Shown piece by piece: positions 32,778-43,604 of a stretch of 64,000 bases of DNA (position 1 is the stretch's first letter; each line of letters begins with the position of its first letter). The position numbers and the translations under genes were made by a program. Under the pieces are notes generated by a model. The model ran no database searches and was not told the DNA's origin. It saw only the letters and a list, made by a program, of their open reading frames with translations. The stretch spans positions 372,001-436,000 of the forward strand of contig JASKOT010000006.1 in the NCBI GenBank assembly GCA_032158125.1, read 5' to 3'. The stretch is from Papiliotrema nemorosa (Eukaryota; Basidiomycota; Tremellomycetes; Tremellales; Rhynchogastremaceae).

Positions 32778-34933
32778 ATGACAGCAACAACGAGACCACG
32801 TTCGCCGAGTCCGACTCCGGACGCGAAAAGGCAGAAAATGGGATCTCAGAACGACATCACTTTACCCTCGGGATCCAAGCTAGAGGAATGGACATCAACG
32901 TACTCTGCATCCTCGCCCTACAAGCATGTTGTCGTACCGGGTCTACTCACGGATGAACTGGTGCGTAAAAAGCTTGCAAGGGGAGTAAAATATATTGACG
33001 GATAGCTCGAAGGTGTGGTCGAGGAGTCGAGGATGTACGGCGTCCGAGGCGAAGAGGGCTCATTGGCCGGTTGGGGTTGGGAGCAGAAAGAGACGGATAT
33101 CTACAAGGTTCATGAGCTCCCACCTCTGTCTTGGCCAATTTGACTGACGTGATAAGATTCAGCAAACCCCAGATTTGGCTTCCCTTGACCCAGAGCACCT
33201 CCCAGAAGAGACGCTCGTCGCGCTACCATACCTCCGTCGTTTGCGAGACGCTCTATACTCGAATGAGTTCCGCTCTTTCATTCGTAAAGTTACAGGATGT
33301 GGGCCTCTTTCCGGCAAAAAGACCGACGCATCAGTGGGACTGTATTCCCAAGGGCAAGTAGCTCGTCCTGTCTCTAGCCCTGCTCACACTTCAGATCTCA
33401 TCTTCTCCTGCACGATGATTCTATCTCTACACGAGTCGTCTCCTGGATTCTGTACCTGCCCAACTCGCCCACCGATGCTCCATCATCCTCTCACCTCCGC
33501 CCTTCCTCCAATGGCTCCTTCCTCAAAGGCTGGGATCCAGCTTGGGGAGGTTCTCTCGAGCTCTATCCTGTTGCTTCTGGGGAAGAAGTCGGCATACCGG
33601 GAACCAAGCGATCCACAAAAGTGGATGTGAATTGGGGCCAGCTCATCTTCTTCGAAGTTCAGCCGGGAAGAAGCTACCACTCGGTCGAAGAGGTCATTGT
33701 TGGCGATGGAAGGCAAAGGTTGGGCGTCAGCGGCTGGTTCCATCGACCCGTAGAAGGAGAAGAAGGGTACGAGCCCGAGGATAAGGCGAAGACCAAGGAG
33801 AACTTGAGCTCTTTGGCCCAGATTGTAAGTCCTTCCTCGGACCTTGTCTCGACTTACTCTAATCCCAGACTTCCGCCCCAGCTTTGCCCCTCATCCCTTA
33901 TACTAGCGATCCACCGGTTGGACTCTCCTCGTCGCACCTGTCGTTCTTGTCCAAATACCTAGCTCCATCGTACCTTTCCGCTGAAACTCTCGAAAAGCTA
34001 TGCGGGCAGTTCGAGGCCGCCTCGGAGATTGTTCTGCACAACTTCCTGAAATCCGATCTTGCCGCCAACCTGAAGCAAGAGACCAAGGCTGTTGATATCC
34101 GAGAATATCCTTCAAAGACTGCAATCGTGTCGCAAGATTTGGGTGAGGGGAATGGGTGGACGTTGCAGGGTCCAGCTTCGAAACACCGGTACCTTTCCCT
34201 GGACAAATCGTCTGGCGAATCGTCCACCCCTATCTTGTCGGATATCCTCGCCAACCTGCTTCCTTCCGAGGCGTTCAGAGCTTGGCTTGGCGTGGTCTCG
34301 TCTTTGACACCGATGGGTCACCGAGCAGAAGCGAGGAGATTCAGAAAAGGTCTCGATTACACCCTTGCAGCAGGAGAGGAGCGAACGGGAGAAGCGAGAC
34401 TGGATGTCTGGCTAGGCGCCACATGGTGGGCTGATGTGCCGGTCGGTTCCGATGCAGAGGATGCGCTCCTGGATGAAGGCGGATGGGAGTGTTACCTTGC
34501 GAGTCCCGAAGAAGGTGAAGATCCAGCAGTTTTCCAATCGAAACATGCGCGACAAGCTGCGGAAGGGCAAGATGACGCCCAAACGACCTCGACCGGCAAT
34601 GGGCACGTCGAAACAGGGAACAATGGTGAACAGGAAGAAGAAAAGGACGGGGAGCAAGAGTTTGAGCTGGAAATTGATCCTGAGCAATCGGATGAGCTCT
34701 CGCCTTCGGATTTCGACTCTGACTCGGAAGACGGAGAGGACGATGGACCACTTTTAACTCAAGCGGTATCTTTCAACAAACTCTTGCTGGTTCTGCGAGA
34801 TCCGGGAGTGATGAGGTTTGTCAAGTACCTCGGTGCTGGGGCTGGTGGAAGCCGATGGGATGTCGGGGGAGAATGGGAGGTGGGCATGCTAGAGGAGGAC
34901 GATGAGGAAGAGGCAAACGCCAATCAGGCCTGA
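32778..34933 (+). CDS. TPA1: Tpa1/Ofd1-type prolyl hydroxylase (2-oxoglutarate/Fe dioxygenase)
   Basis: Family hydroxylates a ribosomal protein uS12 proline and affects translation termination; the fission yeast homologue Ofd1 controls oxygen-dependent Sre1 turnover. Exons 32778-32960, 33006-33107, 33157-33353, 33395-33824 and 33869-34933 give 658 residues. Iron ligands: HDD (His167, Asp169) in SHLLLHDDS and His256 in GRSYHSVEEV. The 2-oxoglutarate Arg is about 269 in QRLGVSGWFHRP. A second double-stranded beta-helix half follows, interrupted by an acidic linker (around 34560-34740) typical of the family. The third intron is GC-AG; the second has a weak donor, GTTCAT. Confidence 0.88.
33354..33394 (+). 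other. GC-AG intron in the Tpa1-like gene
   Basis: A 41-nt intron with donor GCAAGT. Using it joins YSQG to SHLLLHDDS and so keeps the iron-binding HxD in frame; using the nearby GT donor would not. Confidence 0.85.
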
Positions 34934-35870
34934 GAGCGGTGGTTCCACGAGAGGATCTATCCTTAGGCCGATCTTCGCACTCGTTGTATTGGTGGATTTA
35001 TGCATCTTCACCCATGTGCACTGTGATCGGTCACACTAACAACCAATGTTATAGTGATACACTTCAATTTGACCAACATTCACTTGATCCGACCGATACA
35101 GTACGCGCTGCTTCGCTGGTAGATTTTTTCCACGCAAGTGACGAAACACCAAAAGCCCATTCCACGACGTTCTCATGATCCACCACCGAACGCGTTAGTG
35201 AACGTTTCTGCTCTGCCATTCTCAATGACGCAGAACGTCTTTCACATCCCTTGATGCCTCGTCGCAAGCGTGAGAGTTCACCGTAATTTATCCCTTCTTC
35301 TCCTGTCCTACAATGCCGCTCGATGCCGCTGCATGTTGACTTCACAACCGTGACGAGGACAGGAGGAGAACACCCACAAAGAAGAGAACGAGCTCTTACG
35401 CGCAACATACTGACTCGGCTTCACATGTTTGAGACTGTCCTTTGACGATCCTTTCTTGGGGAATGAGGACGTTGACGTTTCGAGAGAACAGGGTATGAGG
35501 TCGTAATGGAGCGGCTCGTCACGGACCATGAGTAATTCAACTCGGTAAGCTCTTTGTGAATGACGTTTTATGAGCATAAATGACCAGTCTACGCATTGTT
35601 CAGGCGTCTCATTCCACTTGCGCTATTCCAACTTTGCGAGCCAACTTTCAACCAGTTAACTTTTCAACTCTGACTGCCTTTGGACAGTAACCCTATTCAC
35701 CAACGAATGACCAACACGCCTTCCTTCTACCTTGCCGAACCACGAAGAAACCGTCTCAAGTGAACCCACTTCCTATCCCAATTCAGCACCGTACTCGTAC
35801 CAGTCAACGAGTCAGCCGCACAGTCTTGTACACGCCTTAATCAGCTCCTCCAGCACCAAGTCACGCCACC
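34934..35870. other. Intergenic region
   Basis: About 940 bp between two plus-strand genes; no supported gene. The open frames on both strands have no splice or family support. Confidence 0.5.
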
Positions 35871-36785
35871 ATGCCCATCGAGCTTACTCCCGGTCCCCAA
35901 TCTTACGCCGCTTTCGACCACCTTCCCCGTTCTCTACCCGGATGGGCCAACGGTCCCGTCGCCCCAGGATTTGGGGCCGGTATGCCAGGTACAGGGCCTG
36001 CTCGAGCTATCGACTGTCTTCCTGGGCCCAACAAATGTCTGCCCAACGGTTTACGAAACCCCTGGGCACCTTATGCTGGTGAACCCTACGTTCCCTCTCA
36101 TGTTGGCACGAATAATCGACAGATCATTGGTGGGTCAGTGGCGGGTGGTAGTATGTACGGAGGTGGAATGTCGGCTCTAGGTGCTCCCGTTGGGGGTGGG
36201 ATGTCTGTCATTGCGCCTGGATCAGTCCATCGTTCAGTCATTGCACCTAGATCCATCGCGGGATCGGTGGCGACGGGCTACGGGTTGGGTGGGATGAGAT
36301 CTGATGATGGCTGGGATGGCGCGGCGGGAAGACTTCACAATGGGACCGAACCCGATCTCACTTCGACCGCAGGAGCTTTGCCCAGAGTGGCGCAGTCCGC
36401 CTCGGCATGGTTGTACGCCCCGTCATCCCCGGCAAACCATGCTCGATTGTCGCCTCAAGCGCCAGAAGTCTACGTCCAACCGCCTATGGCACAATCAATG
36501 GCATCTCGACCAAGAAGGATGAGCATGAGATCCATCCCCATCGAGGATGACTGCCACGAATGCCAGCGCGCAGCAACGAGACAGCGGACCTACTCGCAAG
36601 GAGAGAGGTCACTACCACCGTCAGCGGCGAATGGCCCCGGACCATATCGCAAACTCGGGTCGGGTTCGCCGGTCAAGAGCTCGCCCCTTCGTCCCACGCC
36701 AGATCCCCCTTTGTCAAGAAAGGTCAGCGGAAGGAGTCAGCGATCTGCATCGTCTCAGAGGCATTGTAGCGAGTGTTCAACTTGA
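35871..36785 (+). CDS. Hypothetical Gly/Ser/Pro-rich protein
   Basis: Not recognised. A single frame of 304 residues. The first 80 residues are the most ordered-looking (ELTPGPQSYAAFDHLPRSLP, then DCLPGPNKCLPNGLRNPWAP). The middle is Gly/Met/Ser-rich with a repeated element (SVIAPGSVHR, SVIAPRSIAG). The C-terminal part has EDDCHECQRA and ends SQRHCSECST, two CxxC pairs of the form C-H/S-E-C that could bind a metal. No signal peptide or membrane span. Confidence 0.65.
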   Translation: MPIELTPGPQSYAAFDHLPRSLPGWANGPVAPGFGAGMPGTGPARAIDCLPGPNKCLPNGLRNPWAPYAGEPYVPSHVGTNNRQIIGGSVAGGSMYGGGMSALGAPVGGGMSVIAPGSVHRSVIAPRSIAGSVATGYGLGGMRSDDGWDGAAGRLHNGTEPDLTSTAGALPRVAQSASAWLYAPSSPANHARLSPQAPEVYVQPPMAQSMASRPRRMSMRSIPIEDDCHECQRAATRQRTYSQGERSLPPSAANGPGPYRKLGSGSPVKSSPLRPTPDPPLSRKVSGRSQRSASSQRHCSECST

Positions 36786-36916
36786 TGTATCGAGATGAGT
36801 GAGGACGATAAGGGCGAGAGGATATCTGCCGAGATGATATCATGTTGTAACATCATATTTGTTTATACTGTATGTCAGATAGTATGCGATAATGTTCATG
36901 TCATTCATGCCATTCA

Positions 36917-38604
36917 TCACGTCGTGACTTTTCGTGCGGGTCGATTCTGCCTTTCTCTCTCTAGTTCGAATGGATCCCTTGCAGTATTGCGTACTTCTTG
37001 GAAGATGTCCCTGCATATCAGCTGGATCGTGACACCATGGAAGCCAGCTCACGTGAAGTTGACTCGCAAGACATTGAGTCGTGTTTCAGTCTCATTAATT
37101 CGCCCGGCGAGGGTGAGGATAGCATCGTGGTGGCTTTGTATCGTCTTGCCTATCACTTCGGGAGATGCTCTCTCGTCGTTGAGTGTCAGAGACTCCACGG
37201 CACGACGCAGATCCTGTCAACGTCAGCAGTCGGCACTGAACCCCTGGACCAGGCATCACATACAGAGATGGTCTTCTTATACCTCAACACTCTGTCTTCG
37301 AGTTGCACGGCGGTAGTCTCGAAAAAGCTTCCCGGGAACTTCCGTATGTCCTCGTTTCTGCCTATGGCACGGCTGTCTGGTGCTTTCTGCGCCTCGACCA
37401 AGTCGACAATGACCTTGAGGTTCTTCTCCGCGGTCAAATTCTTCCCGCTTTGCTTCATGATCGCATTTGCCAATCCCCGGAAAGACTGATTGAGAGCGAC
37501 GTATTCCTAGCCGTGAGCGATACGGCATAGCATGAAATAAGGCAACACACTCTTTCAGCAGCCTGAACGTCCAACAACGTTTGTTGAATGGCTCTTCCTA
37601 TTTTATCCCCGTTGAAACCTGCTGCTTTGGCTTTTTGCTCCTTGAACACACGACTACAGCGTCAGCTATGGGATCTGCACAAGCAGTATGAAGACTCACT
37701 CCATCTCTTCAATCATCTTCTGATGTTGTTCAGGGAGATCGGTAAACTTAGTCGTGCCGTTGATCCCACCAGAACCTCCCTGTTGAGATTGCTGCAAGTT
37801 TTGTTGATTCGTTTGACCAAACATGGAAGTCTGCTGTTGAGGCTGAGCCTGCGATTGACCAAATAGCGATCCGCTTGCCTGCTTGTTAACGTTAACTCTC
37901 CCGTATATGAGATCGCTTGCCTGGGTGGAGGGTTGTTGCGGCTGGGAAGCGGGAGCTCCAAAGAGAGAAGTAGTCTGTTGCCCCGGGTTGGTAGAGCCGA
38001 AAAGAGAAGAAGCCTGTTGAGGTGGTTGCTGAGCATTGGCGGTACTGCCAAACAGAGATGTTCCTTGTGTGTTTGTCTGCTGTTGCTGATTCTGACCACC
38101 AAACAATGAGCTCGTACCGAAACCTGTAGAGGTTCCGGCAGCAGGATTGGTGGTTGGCTTGCTCCCAAACAGGCCTCCTCCGCCGAACAAGCCTCCTCCG
38201 GTGTTCGTACCAGCTACGGTAGGCTGCTGAGTCTGCTGTTGATTCTGGTTGTTCTGACCTAGATTCCCAAACAAGCTACCAGTCGTTCCTGCACCTTGAG
38301 CGGGTTGCTGCTGTTGTTGCTGTTGAGTCGAACCGAGATTGCCGAACAGACTGGTCCCAGGCGCTCCTGTCGTACCGCTAGCTGAGGGTGGAGGAGCTGA
38401 TGTACCAGAATTTGTAGCTGGCTGAGCGCCGAAGGAGAAGGGGGCGGCAGGTTGTGCAGCTGGAGTTGCGCCCGTGACTGAGAGAGATGGAATAGCTGGA
38501 GTTGCTGTACTTTGTTGTTGCGCATTGTTCTGACCGAAGCTGAACCTGTATGGTCAGCATGATCCAAAATCAGCCCGATGATCTCAGAGCACTGACAAAG
38601 ACAT
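36917..38604 (-). CDS. NUP49: FG nucleoporin, Nup49/Nup58 type
   Basis: Central-channel nucleoporin that forms the permeability barrier. Exons 38604-38597, 38545-37700, 37653-37551, 37506-37264, 37213-37053 and 37010-36917 join to 484 residues. The first coding exon is only 8 nt (MSL). The N-terminal half has about ten SLFG/GLFG repeats in Gln/Thr-rich spacers. The C-terminal half is helical coiled coil beginning TKFTDLPEQHQKMIEEM, then GRAIQQTLLDVQAAER, PGSFFETTAVQLEDRVLRY and ending TARDPFELERERQNRPARK. The order FG region plus ELP-like start plus coiled coil fits Nup49/Nup58 better than Nup57 or Nsp1, but the paralogue call is moderate. Confidence 0.8.
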
Positions 38605-38991
38605 GGCGTTATCGACAACGGTGCAGAGGTAAGATCAACGCTGTAACAAGTGATTCTCGACAGACCCGGAAATCCAGTCTTGAAGCGTCACGCCTATTTT
38701 CACATCATCCGTGTCGCAGGCCTATCTTATGATTGTTGTTGTATCATCACTGCGTTTGCCACCCAAAGTGCACAATTCGAGGCTATGTTCACTATCTGAT
38801 AACCATCCTCGGATCTTCTGCACATCATTCCCCCGCGTTCGTCCTCGGCACGGCATACCCCGGTCAATTCAAGGTATATTTCGCTTTCAGCTCAGTCTTT
38901 ATCGAGCCTAAAGGACCGATATAGCTGTTTCAGGAGGAAAGTGAAAAGCGATAGCCTAAAAACCTTTCCCCATCCCCTTTTCCCCTCGGCA

Positions 38992-40226
38992 ATGTCCTCC
39001 GATTTGGACAAGTGAGTCATCATCAAGGCTACGAGGCCGAATATTGCTTGTTACTGATCTCAATCAGGCAAATAGAACAGCTGAAACGATGCGAATTCAT
39101 CCCTGAGGCAGCAGTCAAAGATCTGTGTCTAAAGGCAAAGGAGATCCTCATGGAGGAAGGAAACGTTCAATACGTCGACAGTCCAGTCACAGTTAGTCAT
39201 CTTGTCGCTCTGATCAAATGAAGGGACTGACTCACAGATATGTGGCGATATACATGGACAATTCTTTGACGTGATGGAGCTGTTCAAGATTGGCGGTTTC
39301 TGTCCAGAAACAAATTACGTCTTCATGGGTGAGCACAACCTCTTTTCCTCGTAACAAGCTCATCCCAGGGGACTTTGTTGATCGAGGATTCTACTCTGTC
39401 GAGACGTTCTTGCTCCTTTTACTGCTCAAAGTCCGATATCCAGATCGAATAACGCTCATTCGTGGAAATCACGAATCTCGTCAAATCACCCAAGTTTACG
39501 GATTCTACGACGAGTGTCAAAGGAAGTACGGCTCGAGTAACGTGTGGAGGTATTGTTGCGATGTGTTTGATTATCTGAGCTTGGGGGCGGTAGTGGACGG
39601 ACGGGTGTTCTGCGTTCATGGTGGATTGAGTCCGCAAGTCGCGCGCTTAGATCAAGTAAGTCATTTAATTCTGCATTGACGGAGAGATTGGCTGATAGTA
39701 GATACGCATGATAGATAGGAGGCAGGAGGTCCCGCACGAAGGGCCAATGTGTGATCTGCTGTGGTCAGATCCCGACGGTAAGCCCAGATTGGCGATGCCG
39801 TCTGACGAGTAGAAATAACAGGTTGGGGGATGTCACCCCGAGGAGCCGGTTTCTTGTTCGGCAGCGATGTTGTCGAGCAATTCAACCACAATAACGATAT
39901 AGAGCTAATAGCTCGTGCACATCAGCTAGTCATGGAGGGGTACAAGGTGAGCTATCCTGTGTCCAACCTGAGCTCATTCGTCAGTTGATGTTTAATCGAA
40001 AGATTGTGACCGTCTGGTCGGCGCCAAACTATTGCTATAGATGCGGCAACGTCGCGAGTATACTAGAACTAGATGAAGACCTACGTCAGGAGTACAAGGT
40101 GAGCCGGCGATTCGAGATTCCCTCCCATGCATTTCATACTCACCCGTCCAGGTCTTTGAAAGTGCACCGACAGATGCGAGGTCAATACCGCAAAAACGGC
40201 CCCTCATGTACGAATATTTCCTTTAA
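38992..40226 (+). CDS. PPH3: Protein phosphatase 4 catalytic subunit (PP4C/Pph3)
   Basis: PPP-family Ser/Thr phosphatase that acts on gamma-H2AX, Rad53-type and other nuclear targets. Eight exons (38992-39011, 39068-39191, 39238-39328, 39369-39655, 39702-39777, 39822-39946, 39985-40098, 40152-40226) join to 303 residues. Signatures: GDIHGQ (51-56), GDFVDRG (79-85), [19 protein letters not shown] and [13 protein letters not shown]4-specific features: start [16 protein letters not shown] and C-terminus EYFL, the end that is methylated in PP2A-like phosphatases. The first coding exon is 20 nt and intron 6 is only 38 nt. Divergent from the nucleoporin with 387 bp between. Confidence 0.95.
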
Positions 40227-40436
40227 TCATCGCATCGCCCAGCCAAAAGGGTCGCATCACGTAGGACCCCCGAGACTACGTAACAACATCGCCGTAATTG
40301 CAAGACAATGCATTGTGCATACTGTATCCTGTATCTCGACCCTTTTTCAGCCGATTGCCTCGGTGTGAGCTTATGCGTCGCGTCATGTACGGTCTGAAGT
40401 GTTCGTCACGGAAATCTGGCTCGTCAAGTCGTTGAT

Positions 40437-42476
40437 CTAAATCTCTTGCTCAATCGTATCAAAAACAAATGTCCCGTTCGTGAGGGCAGCAGCGTCTTCT
40501 TCGATGTCCACCCAACTGGAGATGAGCTTCGACTTCTGACTGAGTAAATTGGACTTGCCGGTCTCTGAGCGGAATCCCAATGGGTTCAAGCGTAGCTGGG
40601 CCTTTGATGAACACTCGTCCTGTAAGGCTTTGGTTGGTCTGATACTGCTGATCGATCACAGAGCCTTTGAGTATCACTTCCACGTTGTTTGTTGGCGGTC
40701 CAACGTGTGCTTGATTGCCCTGCAGCGAAAGCGGCTCAAAGGTGGGTGGAAGTTTGCATTGCAGGTCGTAAAAATGAGAGGCGAAGATCGGACCAGCAGA
40801 ATATGGCGAAGATCGGATTCTGCTGATAGGCAATGACAGAAGTAGATGCGACAAGGCTAGAGTTTCATCGACGGGCGCATCTGATATTCAGCAGAATGAT
40901 CAGATCAACGAAATGTTTTGCGCACCTCCAACGAGGATGACCGCTCGCAGATGTTCAGCGATACCGTCCAGAACACCATTCCGAATTTTGCTCCAGACGA
41001 ATTTCTCCCACCATCCAGTCCTTGACACATCCCCATCCTCTAATCCAGCGAGTTTGTGTATAGAAGCAAAATTCGAGAACATGGTCCTCTTGTATCCCTC
41101 GAGCAGACCCTTAATGAGGACTTGATGGTGTTCTCTGGCCCTGATTCATCAGCACTCGCCTTCGGATGTACTTGTGCTGAACATACATGAACAAGATGGT
41201 GGGCTGTGCCTCGGTCTCGGATGCATGAGCAGCATCGCGCAGCTCAGCTGCGAAATCGTGGTCATTCGGGCTATCGGGCCAAGAGGGCTCTGTTGGCCCA
41301 ATGAAGCGGAATCCTGAGCCGCTCCAGATACTCGCCAGAGCGACAGCCATGCCAAAGGGGGTGTTGAGGGAGATAGAGCTAGCCACTACGTCCTTCTGCG
41401 ATGACGACGGCCGCTTGTCGGCTGGGAAGATGGACAACAAACCAGCGATACCTGCGGTAACGTTCTAACGATTAGTGTTGTTTCTGCCAGGCAGCCTGCG
41501 GTAAAATACCATATGCGTGACCTTGTTCACACGTGTATCACCAGCAGCATTGGTTGAGTAGAAATAGGAATGGACATCGCTATACTTCGGCTCTATACCA
41601 TCAGCAGTCTCGCGAGTCCAGCAAAGAGTCTACACACCTGGGTACTCAGTCTCTGGAGCTGACTCCGCTGCTTCCCATAGGTCTTCCCAGTGCTTGACCA
41701 CTAAGCCACGAGAAGCTGCCGATCTGATCACCCCAGCTTTCAGCTTTCCCGGATCTCCGACGACCAGTACACTTGTCGAGCCTTGTCTGTCCTCCCAGAC
41801 CTGTTCCACCGCATCCTCCAATAGATCCGCGTGGACTACCACTAATCCTGGTGGGAGATGTTTGTCAGATGATAGCGCTTCAGACAAATGACCCGGCGAT
41901 GGAAGAACAACGAGAGGAGAAGGAGCGGCGAGTTGTAACAGGAGCAGCGGGAATGCGGTTGATGTTGAGGGGGGCAAGAGGGTCACTGTCGAAGTGGTTT
42001 CGGTGAGAGTCGGGAAGAGCGCTCTGAGGCCCACGGGGAGTAGTCGAGTAATCTCAGCGAAAGCTTCGTCTGTGAGCTGAACCATCAGCCGAGTCGTCCC
42101 CGATGAACTGGAAGCCGGAGCGAGCTTACGGGGACATTGAGGATACTCCTTTGAGATACCTTTTCGGTAGGTTTGGGAAGTTGAACTACATCTCGGACAG
42201 TCTGTAGGGAGCCAGCGGGCCGAACAGCAAGCTGAGGCGATCAGCTGTATGAGCGTATAATGCCCAAGAGCGACTCACTGGTGAGCCTTGACCGGTTGCG
42301 AAGCTTCTATATATCCCACTTTCACCTTTCCTCCTCACTGCCGAGACGTCACTCTGCTTTCCTAGTAAGAGAGGATGGACCAGAGGTGCGGAGACCGAGA
42401 AGAATCGTACGTAGATCGCCAAGACTGCCAGAATGCCCAGAAGCACCAGAGTCGTATTGTCTATAGTGAATTCCAT
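40437..42476 (-). CDS. Degenerate acyl-CoA synthetase-like (ANL superfamily) protein
   Basis: Exons 42476-42279, 42231-42130, 42076-41638, 41592-41510, 41464-41187, 41140-40926, 40880-40660 and 40619-40437 give 572 residues. N-terminal membrane anchor TLVLLGILAVLAIYVRFF, then VHPLLLGKQSDVSAVRRKGE as in long-chain acyl-CoA synthetases, and later LEDGDVSRTGWWEKFVWSKI. The AMP-binding P-loop (TSGTTGxPK) is replaced by STNAAGDTRVN and the YGxTE motif is lost, so it is probably not an active ligase. The 3' end is uncertain: the last intron (40620-40659, donor GTGATC) keeps the frame but removes TGRVFIKGP, a typical family motif; without it the frame shifts by one base before WVDIEED. Confidence 0.6.
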
Positions 42477-42610
42477 GGTCGGGTAAAGCGAAAGTTGAGT
42501 GAACAAATCGGCCTCGCCTCAACTCAACGACTAGGTGATCACACTTCCTTTAGCTCCCCTATACCTATTCTATGCGTACATAACGGCTCAAATGTCCTCC
42601 AACGCCATTC

Positions 42611-42814
42611 TCAACCCAGCAGTCAGGATTGAAATGAATGGCTGCAGGTTAAGGACTGTCCTTGCTCGCCGCCCGGTGGTCACATACCAGTGTTCGAACC
42701 CCCTCGGGGTGTATCGTTTCACCAAGGGTTGTGGCCGTATACTGGGGCTTCGGCCATACGATAGAGGAACTGCCCACGTCCGGTGATTGGACGATTAATG
42801 TGAATGGCCAGCTC
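42611..42814 (+). repeat. tRNA-like repeat, copy 1
   Basis: About 204 bp. Its first 45 nt and last 60 nt match copy 2 closely (shared blocks: caacccagcagtcagg, ctgcaggttaagga, actgcccacg, gtgaatggccagctc). Inside are TGGCTGCAGGTTAAGGA, like a tRNA Ser/Leu D-arm (A box), and GTGTTCGAACC, a good B box. The T-stem does not pair, so this is not a working tRNA. Resembles a tRNA-derived SINE or a duplicated Pol III RNA gene. Confidence 0.55.
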
Positions 42815-43165
42815 AGTCGATGTGTATCAATGTGGGCTTAGCTCATAGGCATACGGGACCCGGAGAAAGGAAGGGGCAAGGTTCTATCCTTAGAGAATAT
42901 CTTTTTGATTCGGCCCAAGTGTTCCATCAATCTTCTCATGAGGGACTGGCTGCACAAAGGTCATGAGGCGATTCTTATACAACTCGTCAAGAACCCAGAG
43001 ACGGAAATGAGACTCGGTTAACGCAGTCCATGACACCACAGACGGATGGACAGATTGACCGTATCTTGAGCTGCCAGGACATCTAGAACGCAAACTGAGC
43101 CTCTCTTGGCTCCTGCGTACCGATCTAAGGTGTATACGAGGTTTCAAGTGGAACCAAGCGCCGAT

Positions 43166-43333
43166 CCAACCCAGCAGTCAGGTTTGGAACGAATTACTGC
43201 AGGTTAAGGATTACACCGCACCCGTGTTCGATTCTCGTCGTCGAGTTGTGCCCTATCAGCGGGGTCTCTGAGCTTTGCAACGGAGGGACTGCCCACGCAC
43301 CTAAATGGACCGATTAACGTGAATGGCCAGCTC
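43166..43333 (+). repeat. tRNA-like repeat, copy 2
   Basis: About 168 bp, same orientation as copy 1 and 555 bp downstream. Ends are conserved; the centre is shorter by about 35 nt and diverged. B-box-like GTGTTCGATTC is kept. Confidence 0.55.
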
Positions 43334-43604
43334 TAGATTGAAGTCATGGTGTCAGGGATGAATAAAGACCATCAGACATCGAATCTCGGAGATATAGCAG
43401 CGGGGAACTTTCCTTACAAACAAAACATACTTTTTTCGTCTCGGGATGGTTCAATACATGGTTTATCTCTCCATCAAGCACTCAGAGGACAACGGACCAT
43501 GCTCGGAGTGTAACGCTGCGGAGCGTTAGGCGTCATATGGCCTCGGTGAACAGTGTACATCACGAGTGTATGGATAGATGCTGGGTATCAATGTCGAGTG
43601 TCGG

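Larger units (their letters stand above)
42477..43604. other. Intergenic region holding a repeat pair
   Basis: No protein gene supported. Contains the two related tRNA-like repeats listed separately and otherwise unremarkable sequence. Confidence 0.55.

Noticed and set aside
42611..42814. Functional tRNA at the B-box-like sequence
   Set aside because: The bases flanking TTCGAAC do not form a T-stem and there is no acceptor stem.
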